From: Variovorax flavidus
GTDB lineage: Bacteria; Pseudomonadota; Gammaproteobacteria; Burkholderiales; Burkholderiaceae_C
Assembly (NCBI RefSeq): GCF_030317145.1
Contig: NZ_JASZYE010000016.1
Span: forward strand, 1-63,746
DNA length: 63,746 bases
Direction of reading: 5' to 3'
In this document: positions 35,438-44,539 of the stretch, one piece after another
Position numbering within the stretch: position 1 is the first letter of the stretch
How the letters are laid out: each line of letters begins with the position of its first letter
Notes under the pieces: model-generated
The model's database searches: none
Told to the model about the DNA's origin: nothing
What the model saw: only the letters and a program-made list of their open reading frames with translations
Translations under genes and position numbers: made by a program

Positions 35438-36406
35438 ATGTTCCGTTCGCTTTTTGCATCCGTCTCTCTCCTGTGCGCTTCGGCGGCCGTTCCAATGGCT
35501 CACGCTGCATACCCCGACAAACCCATCAGGCTCGTCGTCCCCTATGTCGCTGGTTCGCCAGCCGACACCGTCGCGCGCGCGCTCGGAGAGGGGCTGTCGC
35601 AGCGGTTGAAACAGCCGGTGGTGGTGGACAACAAGCCAGGTGCCAATGCACTCATCGGAACCCAGTTCGCCGCACGCGCCGTGCCCGACGGCTACACGAT
35701 TGCCATCGGCAACCTCGACACCCATTCGCTCAATCCACTGCTGTACAAGAACGCCGGCTACGACCCCGTACGTGACTTCGAACCGGTGGTGCTGGTGACT
35801 CGGCCGACCTTGATGCTGGTGGCCAGTCCCGCACTGGCGGCGAAGAACGGCCCCGAACTGATCGCGCTGGCCAAGGCCGAACCGGGGAAGCTCACGTACG
35901 GCAGCTGGGGGCTGGGCAGCGTCGCGCACCTGTGGGGCATGCAGCTGGAACAGGCCGCTGGCATCCACATGCTGCACGTGCCGTTCCAGGGGTCACCGGC
36001 GGCCGCGACTGCGCTCATGGGCAATCAGATCGACCTGATGTTCATGTCGCCGGCGCAGGCTTTGCCGGCAGAGAAGGGCGGCAAGATCAAGATCATCGGC
36101 AACACCGCTGCCAAGCGAGTGGCGGCCTGGCAGCAGGTGCCCACGCTTGCGGAGCAGGGCTTCCCGGGCTACGAAGGTGCGACTTGGTTCGGCATCTTCG
36201 CGCCTGCACAGACGCCTTCGGACGTGCTGGAGACGCTCAACCGCGAGCTCAACGCCGTTCTGCAATCGCCGCAGACCGTCGAGAAGTTGGGCGCCATGGC
36301 GATGAGCCCCGAGGGTGGTACGAGGCAGCAGCTGTCGCAAGCCATGGCCGACAGTCGCGCTCGCTGGGCGAAGGTGATTGCCGACAAGAAGATCCAGCTG
36401 GATTAG
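35438..36406 (+). CDS. Bug (TctC-type) periplasmic receptor
   Basis: A 322-residue Bug receptor with a signal peptide cut after PMAHA and the fold start AYPDKPIRLVVPYVAGSPADTVARALGEG. It ends the plus-strand operon with CocE hydrolase, NMT1 receptor and amidohydrolase. It is clearly a different paralogue from the one at 29250-30221. No tricarboxylate transporter membrane genes are present. Confidence 0.9.
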   Translation: MFRSLFASVSLLCASAAVPMAHAAYPDKPIRLVVPYVAGSPADTVARALGEGLSQRLKQPVVVDNKPGANALIGTQFAARAVPDGYTIAIGNLDTHSLNPLLYKNAGYDPVRDFEPVVLVTRPTLMLVASPALAAKNGPELIALAKAEPGKLTYGSWGLGSVAHLWGMQLEQAAGIHMLHVPFQGSPAAATALMGNQIDLMFMSPAQALPAEKGGKIKIIGNTAAKRVAAWQQVPTLAEQGFPGYEGATWFGIFAPAQTPSDVLETLNRELNAVLQSPQTVEKLGAMAMSPEGGTRQQLSQAMADSRARWAKVIADKKIQLD

Positions 36407-36428
36407 TAAGCCGCGGGATCTGCGGACG

Positions 36429-36545
36429 CTATTGCTCGTCTGCTACCCCGGTGACGCGGCCTTGCCTTGCCGCGATGTCGGGGAAGCGGTCCTCGACGTA
36501 CCGCTGTGTCGCCAGCCCCAGCGGGACCAGAGCGGGCAAGCCTTA
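36429..36545 (-). pseudogene. remnant of a third MarR paralogue
   Basis: On the minus strand, directly after a TAA, the frame reads GLPALVPLGLATQRYVEDRF then PDIAARQGR and stops at 36429-36431. This resembles the C-terminal end of the MarR protein at 40615 (LPAVEASTQAYVRERFPHAA). The intact MarR gene just upstream ends differently (SRHHPHALHRRG), as if its own tail had been replaced. It is a short match, so this is tentative. Outside it, 36407-36645 shows no gene. Confidence 0.35.
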
Positions 36546-36645
36546 GGCGGCCAACGCGTATGCTGGTACGGCCGTTTCGCGAACTTGGGTCTCCAGCATC
36601 GCCAAATAGTGGCAGGCGTGCGTGCTGCGGCGGTTGACAAGACAA

Positions 36646-37215
36646 TCAGGAATTCGAATCCTTGGATCCTCGTCGATGCAACGCATGGGGGTGGTGCCGG
36701 CTGAGATGGTCGCGGGTGGCGGCCTCGACCGCCGGCAGGTTTTCATGTAAGCGACGCAGCAGGTCAAGAAGTACCTTGCGCTCCGCCGCCGAGAGCACCG
36801 ACATAAAGGCGCGCTCGCGCTCCATTGCGATGTCCCGGATCTGATCGTGCACGGCGCGGCCGGACGGCGTCAGCGTCGCGATGCGGGCGCGGCCGTCCTG
36901 GGGGTCCAGGGCAAGTTCGATGAAGCCGCGAGCCTGCATGCTCTTGAAACATCGACTCATCGAGGCCTTGTCCATGCCGATCACGCCACAAGCCTTCTGT
37001 GCGGAGATCGAGCCTTCGATGGCCAGCAGCACCAGCACGCGCCAGCTTTCGATGCCGACGTCGAAAGCGGCGAGATAAGCCTGGGAGGCGCCGCTCGACA
37101 GTTTGTTGGCGATCCAAGTGAGGTAGGCAGGGGCGTAGTTGTCGAGGTCGATCACGTCACCCGCCGCCGCCTTCGAGACGGTTTTGCGCGCGGATTGGGT
37201 CTTGGTACGAGGCAT
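36646..37215 (-). CDS. MarR-family regulator
   Basis: A 189-residue winged-helix repressor. The DNA-binding part is SAQKACGVIGMDKASMSRCFKSMQARGFIELALDPQDGRARIATLTPSG, and dimer helices lie on both sides. It is closely related (roughly 60 percent by eye) to the MarR at 40615-41196, and the two flank vanB-vanA-fdhA. The start at 37215 is the first ATG giving a MarR N-terminus. It may control the same aromatic genes or a neighbouring step. Confidence 0.85.
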   Translation of the reverse strand: MPRTKTQSARKTVSKAAAGDVIDLDNYAPAYLTWIANKLSSGASQAYLAAFDVGIESWRVLVLLAIEGSISAQKACGVIGMDKASMSRCFKSMQARGFIELALDPQDGRARIATLTPSGRAVHDQIRDIAMERERAFMSVLSAAERKVLLDLLRRLHENLPAVEAATRDHLSRHHPHALHRRGSKDSNS

Positions 37216-37312
37216 CGGGGAAGAACTGGAGTTGCGGCCGCCACTGTATCTTCCCCGGGATCCCCAATGCCTCGCGAGTACGCACAGGCGTGCACGTTCG
37301 GCGGTCCCAGTC

Positions 37313-38509
37313 TTATCTCTTGAGCTGACCGTGAGGATCAATGACGAACTTGGTGGGTGCGCCGGCGTCGAACTCTGCGTAGCCAGATGGCGCCTCGTCC
37401 AGCGAGATGAGCCTGACACCGACTACGGTGGCGATGTCGATGCGGTTCCACAGGATGGCCTGCATCAACGCCCGGTTGTATTGCATGACCGGCGTCTGTC
37501 CCGTCATGAAACTGTGCGACTTGGCCCAGCCCAATCCCAAACGGATGCTGAGGGATCCTTTCTTGGCGGCCTTGTCGACTCCACCCGGGTCGTCTGTCAC
37601 GTATAGGCCCGGAATGCCGATCTTGCCAGCCGCCCGGGTCACTTCCATGAGCGAATTCAGGACGGTCGCCGGCGCTTCATGCTGCGCACCCTCGTGGCCA
37701 TGACCGCGTGCCTCGAAGCCCACGGCATCCACTGCGCTGTCGACTTCCGGAGCGCCAAGGATGGCGGCGATCTGTTCGCCCAGCGGCGTGTCGGTGGAAA
37801 GGTCGGCGGTCTCAAAGCCGACCGCCCTGGCATGTTCGAGACGGGCAGGGTTGACGTCGCCGACGATGACAACGGCGGCGCCAAGGAGGCGGGCGGACGC
37901 CGCAGCAGCCAAGCCCACCGGCCCTGCGCCGGCTACGTACACGGTGCTGCCCGGACCCACGCCCGCGGTGACCGCGCCGTGGTAACCCGTGGGCAGGATG
38001 TCCGAGAGGCAGGTGAGGTCGCGGATCTTCTCGATCGCCTGTTCACGGTCCGGGAACTTCAACAGGTTGAAGTCGGCGTAGGGCACCATCACGTATTCGG
38101 CCTGTCCGCCGACCCAGCCGCCCATGTCGACGTAGCCATAGGCACCGCCCGGACGCGTTTCGTTGACGGTCAGGCACACGCCGGTCTGGCGCTCCTTGCA
38201 GAGTCGGCAGCGTCCGCAGGCGACGTTGAATGGCACCGAGACGATGTCGCCCACGGCGAGCGTCTCGACGTCCTTGCCCGCCTCGATCACCTCGCCGGTG
38301 ATCTCGTGGCCAAGCACGAGGCCGGCCGGCGCGGTGGTGCGTCCGCGCACCATGTGCTGGTCGGAGCCGCAGATGTTGGTGGTCAGCACCTTGAGGATCA
38401 CGCCGTGATTGGCCGTGCGACCCTGGGGATTCAGCAGCTTGGGATAGTCGATGGGACGCACCTCGACTTTGCCCTGCGATACGTAGACGACGCCTCTGTT
38501 CGTGGCCAT
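37313..38509 (-). CDS. fdhA: glutathione-independent formaldehyde dehydrogenase
   Basis: A 398-residue zinc-dependent medium-chain dehydrogenase matching the Pseudomonas-type formaldehyde dehydrogenase in length and motifs: NICGSDQHMVRGR (catalytic zinc Cys), GHEITGEV, the structural-zinc cysteines in CGRCRLCKERQTGVC, and an NAD site VAGAGPVGLAAA. It oxidises formaldehyde to formate with NAD. It lies 24 bp after vanA, which releases formaldehyde on O-demethylation, so it detoxifies that product. Confidence 0.9.
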   Translation of the reverse strand: MATNRGVVYVSQGKVEVRPIDYPKLLNPQGRTANHGVILKVLTTNICGSDQHMVRGRTTAPAGLVLGHEITGEVIEAGKDVETLAVGDIVSVPFNVACGRCRLCKERQTGVCLTVNETRPGGAYGYVDMGGWVGGQAEYVMVPYADFNLLKFPDREQAIEKIRDLTCLSDILPTGYHGAVTAGVGPGSTVYVAGAGPVGLAAAASARLLGAAVVIVGDVNPARLEHARAVGFETADLSTDTPLGEQIAAILGAPEVDSAVDAVGFEARGHGHEGAQHEAPATVLNSLMEVTRAAGKIGIPGLYVTDDPGGVDKAAKKGSLSIRLGLGWAKSHSFMTGQTPVMQYNRALMQAILWNRIDIATVVGVRLISLDEAPSGYAEFDAGAPTKFVIDPHGQLKR

Positions 38510-38533
38510 GCTTTGTCTCCTCGTTGTTCGGAT

Positions 38534-39631
38534 CTAGCAATCGCTTAGTTCCGCAGGTGCCTGCTTCTTGAGCAGTTCTGCCACGATGCGCCTGGCGCGG
38601 TTGGCGCCAGCATCGACGTGAATGTCGATCCAGCTCGCCTTGTCGCCGAACTCCAGCATGTTTCGGTACTGCGCCTCGATGATGGTGCGGTCCTCGTCGA
38701 AGGTGAACGCGGTCTGCTGGATGACGGCGTCGATGTTTTCGGGCATGTCGGGATGCTTGGTGCTCGACATGCTCCAGAAGTAGTGGCAAGTTTCTTCGGT
38801 CTCAGGCGTGATGCCGTGAAAGCCGCGCATGTGGAAGCCGCCGCGCTCAGGGTCGTCGATCGCATCCGTGCCAGGTTCCACGGCGCCGGTCCAGATCCGC
38901 AGGTGGGTCACGTCGAACTCGATCTCCTGCCAACGCTCGCATTTGTCGCCGAAGGGCCACGCGGCACGATAGGTCGGAGGCGGGGACGAGTTGGGCATCA
39001 GGCGCACGACCTTGACCCGGTCGCCTTCGGAAGTCACCTTCATCGGGGCGTTCATGTGCAACTTGGCGTCACCACCGATGGTGTGCAAATGGACGTAGCC
39101 CAGATGACTCAGGTCCAGTAAGTTGTCGTGGATCAGTTGCCACGGCGACTGATAGTGATAGTTGCCACTGCCGAACTTATAGCGGGGGTCGTCATGGAAC
39201 GGGTAGTCCGGAGCCGACCGGGTCGGCTCGGCGGCCTCGTCCCTAGCCATCCATATCCAGATGATCTGGTTCTTTTCCATGACGTGGTACGCCTTGACCT
39301 TGGCTTTGGACGGGATGCGCTCCTGCCCAGGAATCTCAATGCATTGCCCATTCGGCGCGTAGAGCAGGCCGTGGTAGCCGCAGCGCACCCCAGTGCCTTC
39401 AACCGTCCCGCACGACAGTGGCAGGGACCGATGGCAGCAACGGTCCTCCAACGCCGCCACCTGCCCTTCGCCAGTGCGAAACAGCACGACCTTTTGATTG
39501 AGGAAGGTACGTGCGATGGGCTTGTCCGTAAGTTCGGACGAGAAGCCGGCCACGTACCACTGGTCAAGCGGAAAGCGGCTGGCGGCGGCGGTGTCGGTGA
39601 CGTTCTTGATGGGAATGCAGGTCGCGGTCAT
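38534..39631 (-). CDS. vanA: vanillate O-demethylase, oxygenase subunit
   Basis: A 365-residue Rieske oxygenase. The Rieske cluster ligands are Cys65-x-His67 and Cys84-x2-His87 (CCHRS...CGYHG), and the mononuclear iron site is in LIHDNLLDLSHLGYVH. This size and order fit VanA, which demethylates vanillate to protocatechuate and formaldehyde. Related methoxybenzoates are possible substrates. It follows vanB by 30 bp and precedes fdhA. Confidence 0.85.
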   Translation of the reverse strand: MTATCIPIKNVTDTAAASRFPLDQWYVAGFSSELTDKPIARTFLNQKVVLFRTGEGQVAALEDRCCHRSLPLSCGTVEGTGVRCGYHGLLYAPNGQCIEIPGQERIPSKAKVKAYHVMEKNQIIWIWMARDEAAEPTRSAPDYPFHDDPRYKFGSGNYHYQSPWQLIHDNLLDLSHLGYVHLHTIGGDAKLHMNAPMKVTSEGDRVKVVRLMPNSSPPPTYRAAWPFGDKCERWQEIEFDVTHLRIWTGAVEPGTDAIDDPERGGFHMRGFHGITPETEETCHYFWSMSSTKHPDMPENIDAVIQQTAFTFDEDRTIIEAQYRNMLEFGDKASWIDIHVDAGANRARRIVAELLKKQAPAELSDC

Positions 39632-39661
39632 GGGGGATCTCCTTGAAGGGAAAAGGACGAA

Positions 39662-40618
39662 TCAGAGGTCGAGCACCAGCAGCGGGGACGACGCGCGCGA
39701 GCAGCACGGCGTGAACTGGTCGTTGGCGGCGCGCTCGGCATCGGTGAGGAAACTGTCGCGGTGGTCGGGCTTGCCTTCGAGGACGCGGGTCAGGCAGGTG
39801 CCGCAGACGCCCGCCTCGCAAGAGGTCGGGATTTCCACGCCATGCGCCGCCAGGACTTCGATCACCGTCTTGCCGGCCGGGATCTGACAGCTCAGACCCG
39901 TGCTAGCTACGCGAACCTCGAAGCTGCCGTCAGATGCCAGTGCAGTCGTTACGCCCGCGAAGTACTCGCGATGCAGGTTCGCGTCCCGCCAGCCGAGACG
40001 CTTCGCGGTACCGAGCACGTGCTCCATGAAACCGTTCGGCCCGCACACATAGAGGTGCGTATCGCTGTCGGGGCGGGCCAGCACATGCTCGGCATCGAAC
40101 ATCTGTGCCGGTACGTCGTCGACATGGACAACAACGCTGCCTGCGAATCCGGCCGATGCGAGTTCCTCGAGGAACGCCATCCGGCTCGCCGAGCGGCCGC
40201 AATAGTGCATCTCGAAGTCGCGGGCTTGCGAGTGCAGGGCGCGCGCCATGGCCAGGATGGGTGTCACGCCGATGCCACCCGCCAGCAGGAGGCTCCGCGG
40301 CGCGTCGACCAGTGGAAAATGATTGCGAGGTTCACTCACGCGCAGCAGGTCGCCCGGTCGCACAGCATCGTGCATGCCGGCCGATCCGCCGCGGGACGTC
40401 GTTTCGCGAAGGACCGCGATACGGTACCGATGGCGTTCGGCCGGATCGTTGCTGAGCGAGTATTGGCGGATCAGGCCCGGCGCCACGTGGACGTCAATGT
40501 GCGCGCCGGCCGAGAAGGCGGGCAGGGCGCTGCTGTCTTCCGCCACGAGTTCGAAGCTGCACACGCCGTCCGCTTCCTCGATGCGTGCCGCGACTCGGAC
40601 CTTCATTTCATTCGTCAT
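39662..40618 (-). CDS. vanB: vanillate O-demethylase, reductase subunit
   Basis: A 318-residue class IA oxygenase reductase. Flavin motif RQYSL at 51-55, NAD site GGIGVTP at 114-120 and CGP at 192-194, then a C-terminal plant-type [2Fe-2S] domain with Cys267, Cys272, Cys275 and Cys305. It passes electrons from NADH to the Rieske centre of VanA. Its ATG overlaps the marR stop (ATGA). Confidence 0.9.
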   Translation of the reverse strand: MTNEMKVRVAARIEEADGVCSFELVAEDSSALPAFSAGAHIDVHVAPGLIRQYSLSNDPAERHRYRIAVLRETTSRGGSAGMHDAVRPGDLLRVSEPRNHFPLVDAPRSLLLAGGIGVTPILAMARALHSQARDFEMHYCGRSASRMAFLEELASAGFAGSVVVHVDDVPAQMFDAEHVLARPDSDTHLYVCGPNGFMEHVLGTAKRLGWRDANLHREYFAGVTTALASDGSFEVRVASTGLSCQIPAGKTVIEVLAAHGVEIPTSCEAGVCGTCLTRVLEGKPDHRDSFLTDAERAANDQFTPCCSRASSPLLVLDL

Positions 40619-41196
40619 GGTGTTTCATCGGCTTTGGATTGCAGCGACGCGGCGGCATGAGGAAAGCGCTCGCGCACATAGGCCTGCGTCGAAGCTTCGA
40701 CTGCGGGCAGGTTGGCGTGCAGACGCCGCATCAGTCCCAGCAGGACTTCCACTTCATCGGCATCGAGCACGGACAGGAAAGCGCGCTCGCGCTCCAGTGC
40801 CATACCCATGATCTGGTCATGCAGACGACGGCCCTTGGGCGTCAACACGGCCATGCGAAGACGACCGTCGGAGCCGTCGAGCTCGGTGCGTATCAGGCTT
40901 CGCTCCTGCATGCCCTTGAAGCAGCGGCTGACCGAACCCTTGTCCATGCCAATCACGGTCGACACCTGCTGCGCCGAGGTGGCGCCTTCGACCGCGAGCA
41001 GGACAAGGCAGCGCCAGGTTTCGATGCCTACGTCGAAGGTGCTCAGGTAGTGCTGCGAGGCGCCTCGCGAAAGCTTGTTCGCGATCCAGGTCAGATAGGC
41101 CGGAACATAGCGATCCAGATCCACGGTGTGGGGTGCATCACCACTTTTCGGGTCGGCGGCAGTGTGAAGTCGGCGAGAGGCCATTGCTTTGCTCAC
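40615..41196 (-). CDS. MarR-family regulator of the vanillate operon
   Basis: A 193-residue MarR protein with helix-turn-helix TSAQQVSTVIGMDKGSVSRCFKGMQERSLI and wing DGSDGRLRMAVLTPKG. The frame opens with a GTG immediately after the livF stop; an ATG at 41184 (MASRRLHT) is an equal alternative. Encoded inside the transporter-demethylase operon, it probably represses that operon and is released by vanillate or a related aromatic acid. The double palindrome at 45798-45824 is the obvious operator candidate. Confidence 0.85.
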   Translation of the reverse strand: MSKAMASRRLHTAADPKSGDAPHTVDLDRYVPAYLTWIANKLSRGASQHYLSTFDVGIETWRCLVLLAVEGATSAQQVSTVIGMDKGSVSRCFKGMQERSLIRTELDGSDGRLRMAVLTPKGRRLHDQIMGMALERERAFLSVLDADEVEVLLGLMRRLHANLPAVEASTQAYVRERFPHAAASLQSKADETP

Positions 41197-41910
41197 TCAG
41201 TTCACGGCCATGCCGACCCAGCGCTCCAGCGTCTCGGGGTCGTCGAGCAGCGCCGAGGCTCTGCCGCTGTGGACCACCGTACCGTGGTCGAGGACGAGCG
41301 CGCGTTCCGCGTAGCCGAGTGCCTCGTCGACCTGCTGTTCGACAATCACTACGGCGATACCCGTCTGCTGACTCAAATTGCGGAAGGCGTGCAGCAGCTC
41401 CAGGCGGATCAGCGGCGCAAGCCCTTCAAGTGGCTCGTCGAGCAAGAGCAGCGAGGGTTGGCCGAGCAACGCCCGCGCGACCGACAGCATCTGTTGCTCC
41501 CCGCCCGAGAGTTGGGCGCCGCCATTGCGGCGTCGCTCGGCGAGTCTCGGAAACAGGGCATAGGCCTCGTCCAGCGCTTCGCGCGACCGACGCTTGAGCC
41601 CGGCCAACAGGTTCTCCTCGACGGTGAGCGAAGGAAAGATGTCGCGGGTCTGCGGCACGTAGCCCAGGCCGAGCGCTGCGCGCTGGTGCGGCGCGAGCGC
41701 CGAGACGTCCTGGCCTTTGAACCGCACACGACCGCTGCGTAGCGGCACGAGACCCATGATGGCCCGCAGCGCGGTGGTCTTGCCGACGCCGTTGCGTCCG
41801 ACCATGGCCAACCGCTCCTGGGCGGCCATCTCGAACGTGAGACCGTTGAGCACGGTGGTCGGGCCATAGCCGGCAACCACGGCCTCGAGCTGGAGAATGG
41901 GTTCTGCCAT
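41197..41910 (-). CDS. ABC transporter ATPase, LivF type
   Basis: A 237-residue ATPase with Walker A GRNGVGKTT, signature LSGGEQQ, Walker B LLLLDEP and the LivF landmark GLGYVPQTRDIFPSLTVEENL. It is part of the importer encoded from 45718 to here and is followed at once by the marR gene. In this context the importer probably brings in a methoxyaromatic acid. Confidence 0.9.
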   Translation of the reverse strand: MAEPILQLEAVVAGYGPTTVLNGLTFEMAAQERLAMVGRNGVGKTTALRAIMGLVPLRSGRVRFKGQDVSALAPHQRAALGLGYVPQTRDIFPSLTVEENLLAGLKRRSREALDEAYALFPRLAERRRNGGAQLSGGEQQMLSVARALLGQPSLLLLDEPLEGLAPLIRLELLHAFRNLSQQTGIAVVIVEQQVDEALGYAERALVLDHGTVVHSGRASALLDDPETLERWVGMAVN

Positions 41911-41911
41911 G

Positions 41912-42652
41912 TCAGTTTCCCAGGTAGGCGGCGCGAACCTTGGGGTCGCGGCGGATGTCGTCAGGAGAGCCGTCGGCGAGCACGGTGCCTTCCGCCAGCA
42001 CCACGATCCGGTTGGCGAAGCGGAACACGAGGTCCATGTCGTGCTCGATGATCAGGACGGCCAGGTCGCTGGGCAGTGCGTCCAGCGCGTCCAGCAGACG
42101 CTGGCCATCGCCCTTGGGCACACCGGCCATGGGCTCGTCGAGCAGCAGAACCTTCGGGCGCAGCGCGAGTGCCAATGCCATCTCGATCAGGCGCTGTTCG
42201 CCATAGGCGAGGTCCTGCGTGGGAGTGGCTGCATGTGCCCGCAACCCGAAGCGGGTCAGGATGCCCTGGGCTTCCGTCTGCAGGACCGGGTACGCATCGA
42301 CGTTGCGCCACATCCTGCCTGTCAGGCCTTCGCGCTCGAAGAGTGCAAGCTCAATCTGTCTTTGCACCGCGAAGTGGGGCGCCAGCGTCGTGATCTGGAA
42401 GGTTCGGGCCAGGCCGGCGCGCACGCGCTTGGCCTGGCTGAGTTGCGTGACGTTCTCACCGCGCAGCCAGATTTCGCCGGTATCGGATGCGAGCACGCCG
42501 CTGACTTGGTTGACGAGCGTCGTTTTGCCAGCGCCGTTCGGGCCGATCAACGCCAGCCGGTCGCCGGCGCGCAACGCAAACGACACCGCGCGAGTGACAT
42601 GCAGGCCACCGAAGCGCTTGTCGAGCGACCTGAGTTCGAGCAGGGCACTCAT
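41912..42652 (-). CDS. ABC transporter ATPase, LivG type
   Basis: A 246-residue ATPase with Walker A GPNGAGKTT and LivG landmarks ARTFQITTL and DLAYGEQRLIEMA (a variant signature without LSGG), then VLLLDEPMAGV. The ATG at 42652 overlaps the livM stop (ATGA). It follows livM and precedes livF by 1 bp. Confidence 0.9.
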   Translation of the reverse strand: MSALLELRSLDKRFGGLHVTRAVSFALRAGDRLALIGPNGAGKTTLVNQVSGVLASDTGEIWLRGENVTQLSQAKRVRAGLARTFQITTLAPHFAVQRQIELALFEREGLTGRMWRNVDAYPVLQTEAQGILTRFGLRAHAATPTQDLAYGEQRLIEMALALALRPKVLLLDEPMAGVPKGDGQRLLDALDALPSDLAVLIIEHDMDLVFRFANRIVVLAEGTVLADGSPDDIRRDPKVRAAYLGN

Positions 42653-43650
42653 CGCACACCTCCGGCACGGCGGCGCAACCAGGCCCAAGCTTTGGCCGGG
42701 GACACGAGAACGACCAGCATCAGCAGGGTCCCCACCACGAATAGCCAGTGATACGGATTGATGGAGGCGGCCGTGTGATGCAGGATCGTGAACACGGTCG
42801 CGCCGACCAGGGCGCCAGTCAGTCTGCCTGCGCCGCCCAGGATCAGCATGACCAGGGCTTCGGCCGACAGCGCGAACGACAGGCTGTCCATGCCGACCAC
42901 CGCGTTCGTCTGCGCCGAGAGCGCGCCCGCGGCACCTGCCAGCGCCCCCGCCGCCGTGTAGACCATCCACAGTCGCGCGAAGACCGGCGTCCCGAGTGCA
43001 GCCATACGGGCCCGGTTCTCGTGAATGCCGCGCACGGCGAAGCCGAAGGGCGAGTCGACGACGCGTCGCGCGACGTAGAACAGCACAACCAGCACAGCCA
43101 GCGCATACAGCGCGGCAACGCGGCCTTCGAGATCGAACTCGAAGCGACCGAGGAGTGGTCCCATCACGAAGCCGGAAAGGCCGTCGTCGCCGCCCGTCCA
43201 ACGGCGTGCCTTCTGGGCCAGGCTCAGCAGGATCTGCGAGATGGCGATGGTCAGCATCAGGAAGGTGAAGCCCTGGAAGCGCAGCAGGAAGGCTCCCGAC
43301 AATGCGGCCAGTCCAGCGCCGGCGGCAATGCCGACTGCCAGGCCAACCAGCGGGTCGGGGTACACCTGCAGCGCGAAGATGCCTGCCGCATAGGCGCCCA
43401 TGCCGAACAAGGCGGCATGGCCCAGCGTCGCGAGACCGGCGATGCCCACCACCAAATCGAGCGAGAGCACGAACAGCGCGGTGATGAAAATCCGTGTCAT
43501 CAGACCCAGCTGGTCCGGCAGGAGGCCGCAGGCCGCAACGCCGATCAGCAGCAGGACGGCGGGCGCCCGCCAGGCCGGTGCGCAGCGCGGCGCGGCCGCG
43601 AGAACGGGTGCCACAGCGAGCACCGAAGTGTTGGAGGCCATCGTGTTCAT
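42649..43650 (-). CDS. ABC transporter permease, LivM type
   Basis: A 333-residue membrane protein with the LivM signature GIAGLATLGHAALFGMGAYAAG and the terminal MLILGGAGRLTGALVGA. The ATG at 43650 overlaps the livH stop; an ATG at 43641 is an alternative. It forms the channel with LivH. Confidence 0.9.
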   Translation of the reverse strand: MNTMASNTSVLAVAPVLAAAPRCAPAWRAPAVLLLIGVAACGLLPDQLGLMTRIFITALFVLSLDLVVGIAGLATLGHAALFGMGAYAAGIFALQVYPDPLVGLAVGIAAGAGLAALSGAFLLRFQGFTFLMLTIAISQILLSLAQKARRWTGGDDGLSGFVMGPLLGRFEFDLEGRVAALYALAVLVVLFYVARRVVDSPFGFAVRGIHENRARMAALGTPVFARLWMVYTAAGALAGAAGALSAQTNAVVGMDSLSFALSAEALVMLILGGAGRLTGALVGATVFTILHHTAASINPYHWLFVVGTLLMLVVLVSPAKAWAWLRRRAGGVR

Positions 43651-44504
43651 CGTTTCAGCACACCGTTGGGACGCCAGGCCAGCAAAAGGGCCATCGCGAC
43701 AAAGAAGAACAGGCTTCCCCATTCCGAGGCGAGGTACTTGCTTGCGGTCTCGATGACGCCAAGCAGGACAGCGGCCACCAGCGAGCCGGTGATAGAACCC
43801 ATGCCGCCGACGGACACGACCACCAGCACCAGCACGAGGTACTTGAGTGCGTAGTACGGCTCCAGCGGCATCAGCTCGGCGCCGAGGATGCCGCCCAGGC
43901 CGGCCAGCGCCGCGCCCGCGGCAAAGCTCGCGCATTGCACCGTGCGGATCGGGATGCCGAGCGCCGAAGCGGTGCCGCTGTGATCGACCGCCGCACGCAG
44001 CCAGATGCCGAAACGGGTACGCGTGACCGTCCACGCGGCCAGCGCCGCCACCGCGCAACCGGCGCCGATCACCAGCAGGCGTTGGGCGGGCAGGGTGCGA
44101 AAGCCCAGGTCGACCGAGCCTGCAAGGAGCGGCGGCAGCGGAATCAATTGCACCTGCGGACCGACCAGCGCGTTGGTGGCAGCGATCAGCACAAAGCTGA
44201 GCCCGATCGTGAACAGCACCTGCTCGAGTTCCTTACGGCGATAGAGGTGCCGCAGCACCAGCGCCTCGAGCACGCCGCCCAGCAGGGCCGTCGCCAGGAT
44301 CGCGGCAGGCACGGCGAGCCAGAAGCTCCACCGGGCCTCGCGCGTCAGAAGGGCCGCACAGTAGCCCCCGACCATGGCGAAAGCGCCGTGACTCAGATTC
44401 ACGAAGCGCATCAGGCCCAGCGTCACCGAGAGCCCGACGGCGATGACGAACAGCACCATGCCGTAGGCCAGCCCGTCGATGAGGATGTTGAGAAAGGTGT
44501 TCAC
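43647..44504 (-). CDS. ABC transporter permease, LivH type
   Basis: A 285-residue membrane protein with LMRFVNLSHGAFAMVGGY near the N-terminus and VVSVGGMGSITGSLVAA near the C-terminus, both LivH hallmarks. It follows the receptor gene by 35 bp. Confidence 0.9.
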   Translation of the reverse strand: MNTFLNILIDGLAYGMVLFVIAVGLSVTLGLMRFVNLSHGAFAMVGGYCAALLTREARWSFWLAVPAAILATALLGGVLEALVLRHLYRRKELEQVLFTIGLSFVLIAATNALVGPQVQLIPLPPLLAGSVDLGFRTLPAQRLLVIGAGCAVAALAAWTVTRTRFGIWLRAAVDHSGTASALGIPIRTVQCASFAAGAALAGLGGILGAELMPLEPYYALKYLVLVLVVVSVGGMGSITGSLVAAVLLGVIETASKYLASEWGSLFFFVAMALLLAWRPNGVLKR

Positions 44505-44539
44505 GGCGAGACTTCAGGCGTGGCGGTGACCGCGCTTGC

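Noticed and set aside
42632..42645. Another transposon left end (TGAGTTCGAG)
   Set aside because: It lies inside the livG coding sequence and lacks the following CAAAGTT and inner boxes, so it is chance.
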